A stretch of DNA of 64,000 bases from Sphaerobacter sp. (GTDB lineage: Bacteria; Chloroflexota; Chloroflexia; Thermomicrobiales; Thermomicrobiaceae): positions 1-64,000 of the forward strand of contig JASBVL010000008.1 in the NCBI GenBank assembly GCA_029961075.1, in the 5' to 3' direction. The translations under genes and the position numbers were made by a program. The notes below the pieces were generated by a model. It saw only the letters and a list, made by a program, of their open reading frames with translations, had not been told where the DNA came from and did no database searches. This document shows positions 60,132 to 64,000 of the stretch, one piece after another (within the stretch, counting starts at the first letter, position 1; every line of letters begins with the position of its first letter).

Positions 60132-60965
60132 ATGCGCGTGCTGGGGAGTGGGGGGCGCGGCGTGCGCCTGGGGCGGGTCGCGCTTGGGGCGGTCGCGGCG
60201 GGCGCCGTGGCGGGTGCGGGCTGGCGCACGGGGGCATTGACTCCCGGGGGAGCGGCGGCTGCGGTCGCGGTCGGGACCCCGGTGTTCGCGACCGGCGGGC
60301 TGCACTGGGCGTCGGTGCTGTTCGGCTTCTTCACGCTGTCGAGCGCGCTCTCGCGGGTGGGGGGTGCGCGGAAGGCGGCTGGCGCGGACGTGGCGGCCAA
60401 GGGGGGTCGGCGGGACGAGGGACAGGTGCTGGCCAACGGCGGCGTCGCGGCGGTGGCGGCGCTCGCTGCGGCGGCTGCCGGCGGGGAGGCGGCGTTCCCG
60501 GCGTTCCTGGGGGCCGTGGCCGCCGCGGCGAGCGACACCTGGGCGACGGAGGTGGGGATGCTGAGCCGACGCCCGCCACGGTCGATCGTGACGCTGCGCC
60601 CGGTGCCGCCGGGGATCTCGGGTGGGGTGACGCCGCTCGGGCTGGCCGCGGCCGCGGCCGGTGGGGCCGCGATGGGGCTGATCGCCGCCCTGGGTGGGGG
60701 CGAGGGATCGGGCGGGAGCCGCGCGGGCGTCGTGGCGCTGGCGACGGTGGCGGGACTGAGCGGGTCGCTGGTCGACAGCCTGTTGGGTGGGACGGTGCAG
60801 CGGGTGTTCCGCTGCCCGTGCTGCGGCGTGGAGACCGAACGGCAGGTGCATGGCTGCGGCGCGACGACGGTCCCGGTCCGCGGCGTGGGCTGGATCGACA
60901 ACGACGTGGTGAACCTGGTCGGGACCGCGGCCGGCGCGGCGACGGCGCTCGTGATGGCGCGGTGA
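60132..60965 (+). CDS. DUF92 family membrane protein
   Basis: Integral membrane protein, 277 aa, of the DUF92/TIGR00297 family. The plant member VTE6 phosphorylates phytyl phosphate; prokaryotic roles are unproven, possibly isoprenoid-phosphate metabolism. ATG 60132 is coupled to the preceding gene. Signature segments: LSSALSRVGGARKAAG, the DEGQVLANGGVAAV stretch (residues about 95-108), AAASDTWATEVGMLS, LRPVPPGISGGVTPLG, SLVDSLLGGTVQRVF and VNLVGTAAGA. Six or seven helices. A C-x2-C pair (RCPCCGVETERQVHGCG) in the last loop may bind metal. Confidence 0.88.
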   Translation: MRVLGSGGRGVRLGRVALGAVAAGAVAGAGWRTGALTPGGAAAAVAVGTPVFATGGLHWASVLFGFFTLSSALSRVGGARKAAGADVAAKGGRRDEGQVLANGGVAAVAALAAAAAGGEAAFPAFLGAVAAAASDTWATEVGMLSRRPPRSIVTLRPVPPGISGGVTPLGLAAAAAGGAAMGLIAALGGGEGSGGSRAGVVALATVAGLSGSLVDSLLGGTVQRVFRCPCCGVETERQVHGCGATTVPVRGVGWIDNDVVNLVGTAAGAATALVMAR

Positions 60966-60972
60966 CGCCGGT

Positions 60973-61000
60973 CGCGGGGCGTGGCGCGCCACGCCCCGCG
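60973..61000. terminator. Bidirectional terminator palindrome
   Basis: A perfect 28-bp dyad with arms CGCGGGGCGTGGCG and CGCCACGCCCCGCG lies between the convergent DUF92 and hemQ genes. No T-run on either side. Confidence 0.65.
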
Positions 61001-61016
61001 GAGCCGTGGGTAGGCG

Positions 61017-61688
61017 CTAGAAGTCCCGGAGCGCTTCCTCGGGGTCTTTCCGGCGACCCAGGAAGATCGGGGTGTCGACCTTGGTGTAGATGCGCACCTC
61101 GGCGGCGCGGAGGCGCTGCACCATCGCGACCAGGGTCGCCGGGTCGTCGTCCTCCAGCGCCACGACGAACTCGTGGTCGGCGATGCCGAAGGCGCTGACC
61201 GTGTTCGTCAGGATGGTGGGGAACTCGCGGCCGAGCTCGCCATGGACCAGCATCAGCTCCCGCCGCTTCTCGAAGGGCAGCAGGTACCACTCCGGCGTCT
61301 TGGTGAAGGGGTAGACGCTCAGGTACCGCTTGGGCGGGATGCCCCGGAGGAAGGCCGGGCCGTGCTCGGGGTCGTACTGGGAGGGCATCCCGAGACCCAG
61401 GTAGGCCTGGCGCATCTCCAGGTGCTGGCCGAGCGGGGTACGGTTGAGGTCGACGGCGAGCTGCTGGAGCGCGTCGATCTCCTGCGCGACCGCCCACAGG
61501 ATGAGGTCGACGTCGGCGCGGAAGCCGACGGTGGAGTAGGCCGCGCGCAGCGGGGCGGTCTCGCGGTGCGCGTCCAGCGTCTGCAGGAAGGCGTCGCGGC
61601 CCGCGGCGCGCTCAGCGTCGGACAGGGTGCGCCACTCGGGTTGCGCCTTGTAGAGCCAGAAGACCGTATACGTCGGCGAGCTGTGCAT
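61017..61688 (-). CDS. hemQ: Coproheme decarboxylase HemQ (chlorite dismutase-like)
   Basis: Final enzyme of the coproporphyrin-dependent heme route, decarboxylating coproheme to heme b. 223 aa from ATG 61688 (MHSSPTYTVFWLYK), AGGAGAGGAGTACC upstream; the frame stays open upstream as low-quality sequence. Two ferredoxin-like halves. The second has RYLSVYPFTKTPEWYLLPFE followed by KRRELMLVHGELGREF, containing the Tyr of the catalytic region and the heme-proximal His (MLVHG). It lacks the distal Arg pattern of true chlorite dismutases as far as I can judge. No other heme genes are in the window. Confidence 0.88.
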   Translation of the reverse strand: MHSSPTYTVFWLYKAQPEWRTLSDAERAAGRDAFLQTLDAHRETAPLRAAYSTVGFRADVDLILWAVAQEIDALQQLAVDLNRTPLGQHLEMRQAYLGLGMPSQYDPEHGPAFLRGIPPKRYLSVYPFTKTPEWYLLPFEKRRELMLVHGELGREFPTILTNTVSAFGIADHEFVVALEDDDPATLVAMVQRLRAAEVRIYTKVDTPIFLGRRKDPEEALRDF

Positions 61689-61744
61689 CCGGGTAGGTAC
61701 TCCTCTCCTGGACCGTCGGTGACGAGTCCCCTCCGTCCGGCCGG

Positions 61745-61753
61745 ATTGTAACA
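61745..61753 (-). promoter_or_regulatory. Extended -10 promoter (TGT-TACAAT) for hemQ
   Basis: Minus-strand TGT plus TACAAT, 57 nt upstream of the hemQ ATG; no -35 match. Confidence 0.5.
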
Positions 61754-61870
61754 CTCGCGGCGCGACCGGGTCGGATCGGGCCCTGATCGGCCGAGGATGG
61801 CCAGGCAGCCGGGACGTGCCGCCCGTGGTCGGGGCGCCCGGCTGCGGCGGCAGCTCCGGCTCGGGGCCGG

Positions 61871-64000
61871 TCAGGGCCAGGTCGCAGCCTGTGGTCCGAC
61901 GATGACGACCACCATCCGGTCTGGCAGGAGGTAGCGGGCGGCGACCTCCCGGATCTGCTCGCGGGTGAGCGCCGCGATGCGGGCGGGCAGGCGCTCGATG
62001 TAATCCAGGCCGAGGTCGTAGAAGGCGATGTCCAGCGCCGTCCCGGCAATCGCGCCGCTGCTCTCCAGGCTGAGCGGCAGGCTGCCGATCAGGTAGCTCT
62101 TGGCGTCTTCCAGTTCGTCGGTCGTCGGCAGGTCGCCGCGGAAGCGCTCGACCTCCGCGATGATGCTCTCGACGGCGCGCTCGACGTTGACGGGATTGAC
62201 GCCTGCGTGCGCGGCCCAGAGGCCGCGACCGCGGCCCGCTTCGAGGGAGCTGTAGACGTAATAGGCCATGCCCTGCCGCTCGCGGACGCTGGCGCCGAGC
62301 CGCCCCATGAGCCCCAACCGGCCGAGGATCAGGTTGGCGACGCGGAGCGCGTCGTAGTCCGGGTGGCTCCGCTCCAGGGCCGGCAGGCCGAGCGCGATGT
62401 CGGCCTGGCTCTTGCCCGGGAGCTGCTCCTCGCGGCGGACGCGGCCCGGGGGCGGGTCGACCGGCGGGATGTCGACGGCGGGGAGGGTCTCGGTGGTCCG
62501 CCAGCCCCCGAAGACACGCTGCACCTGGTCCCAGGCCTCCTCGACCGGGACACCCCCGGACACGGCGAGGATGGCGCGCTCCGGCTGGTAGTAGCGCCGA
62601 TGGAAGGTGATCAGCGCGTCGCGGCTGATGGTGCTTAGCGTGGTCTCCGTGCCGAGGACGCGGTGGTGGTAGGGGTGGCCGGCCGGGTAGATGGTGCTGC
62701 GCAGCGTGTGGCTCGCCTGGGCACGGGTATCGTTGAGTGCCTGGCGCAGCGCGGTCAGGGACTGCTCCCGCATCCGCTCGATCTCGTCCTCCGGGAACGC
62801 AGGCTCGAGCACGACCTCGGCCAGCAGCTCCGCCAGACGGGCGACATCCTCCTTGAGGCACGTCGCGGCGATATCGACGTAGTCGCGGCCGGGACTAACT
62901 GACAGGCCGGCGCCGAGGCTGTCGAGTTCCTCGTTCAGCTCGGCGAAGGTGCGGTGCGCCGTGCCGCGGGGCAGCATCTGCGCGGTGAAGCGGGCGAGGC
63001 CGGGGGTCTCGCCGTCGGCGACCGCCCCGGTCGGGAGCCGCAGGCCGAGCACGGCCGCGTCGCTGGTCGGGTCGTGGTGCCCCAGCAGCCGGAGCCCGCT
63101 GTCGAGGGTGTGCTCGCGGAGATCGAGGCGCGGGGCGGGGAACGCGCCCGCGCCGCTCCCGCGCGCGTCCGACAGGAAGTGCGGCCGGGCCGCCAGCGGC
63201 ACGACGTCGGCCGGTGACGGCGCGATGGCGGTCGGTTCGAGCCAGCCGACGGTGGCCTGGTCGGGCGTGAGGTAGGTGCGCGCCACGCGCAGCAGGTCGT
63301 CGGGCGTCAGCGCGGCGAGGCGGTCGATCACCGTGTCCGGGTCGAGCCCGGGCGCGACGGTGCGCAGGGCGCCGAGCCAGTACGCCTGGCTGCTGACGCT
63401 CTCGCCAGCGTAGGCGAACTGCGCGCGGAGCTGCTTCACGGCCCGGGCGAGCTCCTCCTCGGGCACCGGCTCCTCACGCAGCCGGGCCAGCTCCTCCTGG
63501 ACGATCGCTTCGACGCGGGCCGGCTCGGCGCTGGGGACGAGCGCGGCGGAGATCGTCATCAGGTACGGGTCGATGGTCAGGGTGAAGGAGGAGCCTGCCG
63601 CGCTGCACAGGCCGCTGGCGACCAGCGCACGGTAGAGCCGCGAGCTGCGGCCCATGCCGCCGCCACCGCCGAAGCCCATGGCCTTGCCACCCGACAGGAC
63701 GGTGTCGAGCAACATCATCGGGAGCGCGTCGGGATGCTCGGCCGCCGGGGCGTGGAAGGCCATCAACAGCGTCGGGTTGGGGGCCGGCCGGCGCACCACC
63801 ACGCGCCGCTCGCCCTGCTGCGGCGGCTCGGCGGTGCGGACCGGGGCCGGCTCCGGGCCAGCCGGGATGGCCCCGAACCGGCGCTCGATCTCCGCCAGCG
63901 TCGCCTGGGCATCGACGTCCCCGACCACGACCACGGTGGCGTTGTTCGGCACGTAGTAGGTGCGATAGTGGCGGTAGAGGTCGTCGCGCGTGATCTGGCG
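61871..64000 (-). CDS. M16 family peptidase, two-domain (5' end off window)
   Basis: C-terminal 709 residues of a pitrilysin/insulinase-type zinc peptidase; the N-terminal part with HxxEH lies beyond the right edge. Visible: the end of the first M16 pair (RDDLYRHYRTYYVPNNATVVVVGDV, RRVVVRRPAPNPTLLMAFH, GESVSSQAYWLGALRTV), a linker, then a second full half from LREHTLDSGLRLLGHHDPTSD. In that half the position of HxxEH reads GLARFTAQML, so its metal site is lost, as is normal for the inactive half of such proteins. The later RVFGGWRTT and SQADIALGLPALERSHPDYD are typical. Probably processes peptides at or near the envelope. Confidence 0.92.
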   Translation of the reverse strand, partial: RQITRDDLYRHYRTYYVPNNATVVVVGDVDAQATLAEIERRFGAIPAGPEPAPVRTAEPPQQGERRVVVRRPAPNPTLLMAFHAPAAEHPDALPMMLLDTVLSGGKAMGFGGGGGMGRSSRLYRALVASGLCSAAGSSFTLTIDPYLMTISAALVPSAEPARVEAIVQEELARLREEPVPEEELARAVKQLRAQFAYAGESVSSQAYWLGALRTVAPGLDPDTVIDRLAALTPDDLLRVARTYLTPDQATVGWLEPTAIAPSPADVVPLAARPHFLSDARGSGAGAFPAPRLDLREHTLDSGLRLLGHHDPTSDAAVLGLRLPTGAVADGETPGLARFTAQMLPRGTAHRTFAELNEELDSLGAGLSVSPGRDYVDIAATCLKEDVARLAELLAEVVLEPAFPEDEIERMREQSLTALRQALNDTRAQASHTLRSTIYPAGHPYHHRVLGTETTLSTISRDALITFHRRYYQPERAILAVSGGVPVEEAWDQVQRVFGGWRTTETLPAVDIPPVDPPPGRVRREEQLPGKSQADIALGLPALERSHPDYDALRVANLILGRLGLMGRLGASVRERQGMAYYVYSSLEAGRGRGLWAAHAGVNPVNVERAVESIIAEVERFRGDLPTTDELEDAKSYLIGSLPLSLESSGAIAGTALDIAFYDLGLDYIERLPARIAALTREQIREVAARYLLPDRMVVVIVGPQAATWP

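Noticed and set aside
61689-62861. N-terminal extension of the hemQ frame to 614 residues
   Set aside because: The upstream part is antisense-frame sequence of the M16 peptidase gene with Pro/Arg-rich composition; the ATG at 61688 has a good ribosome site and gives normal HemQ length.

Overview
This window is high-GC (around 70%) bacterial DNA. Gene content fits a Chloroflexota genome, most likely class Thermomicrobia (Sphaerobacter/Thermomicrobium-like). Supporting signs are the secreted protein with the 'QYFERARFEYHP' repeat style common in Chloroflexota, a Gram-positive-type LexA box, HemQ-type coproheme decarboxylase, and DUF1614, DUF4388 and DUF92 proteins. The taxonomic call is inference; no rRNA is present. 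Most genes start with ATG or GTG behind purine-rich Shine-Dalgarno sequences, and many strong promoters look like extended -10 elements.

Layout. 1-13.8 kb is mixed housekeeping: an ABC ATPase cut by the left edge, small membrane proteins, aspartate kinase, a response regulator, ThiI, a broken DinB gene, a metallopeptidase gene led by a yybP-ykoY (Mn2+) riboswitch and a 48-aa membrane protein, an AI-2E family permease, a 62-aa membrane protein behind a LexA-box promoter, an MFS carrier, an SRPBCC protein, and translationally coupled RumA-type methyltransferase and Maf genes. 13.9-24.6 kb is a catabolic/transport block with three MFS carriers, two M20 hydrolases, a threonine-synthase-like PLP enzyme, an M19 dipeptidase and a hydroxyacid-oxoacid transhydrogenase. 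24.7-34.5 kb holds a PAS/GAF histidine kinase, fumarase, a Mut7-C protein, selenium-binding protein, a GH13 glucosidase and a BBE-type FAD oxidase.

34.8-40.9 kb is an islet at the 3' end of comM. A 66-68 bp copy of the comM tail lies 3.4 kb from the real one. Beside each copy, in the same orientation, starts a PD-(D/E)XK-like nuclease gene; one is intact and one has an in-frame stop. Between the copies lie a secreted propeller protein and a nitroreductase. 41-44 kb has a small protein and an MgtA-like P-type ATPase. 44.4-55.3 kb is an exopolysaccharide region: two DUF4388 proteins at its borders, a CpsD-like protein lacking the Walker A lysine, two Wzz-like proteins, a GT4 glycosyltransferase and a polyprenyl-phosphate sugar transferase. 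It is interrupted by a CGNR regulator, a GNAT pseudogene, a HIT-Nudix fusion and an SGNH hydrolase.

55.3-59.5 kb is gene-poor and looks like a decayed island. It has a PIG-V-like mannosyltransferase and a DUF4236 protein, and ends in a tyrosine-recombinase remnant beside tRNA-Lys(TTT). 59.9-64 kb has an 81-aa protein, a DUF92 membrane protein, HemQ and a two-domain M16 peptidase cut by the right edge.

The signals most worth following are the Mn2+ riboswitch controlling a tiny membrane protein plus a YugP-type peptidase, the LexA box placed inside a promoter driving another tiny membrane protein, and the nuclease-bearing islet at comM.
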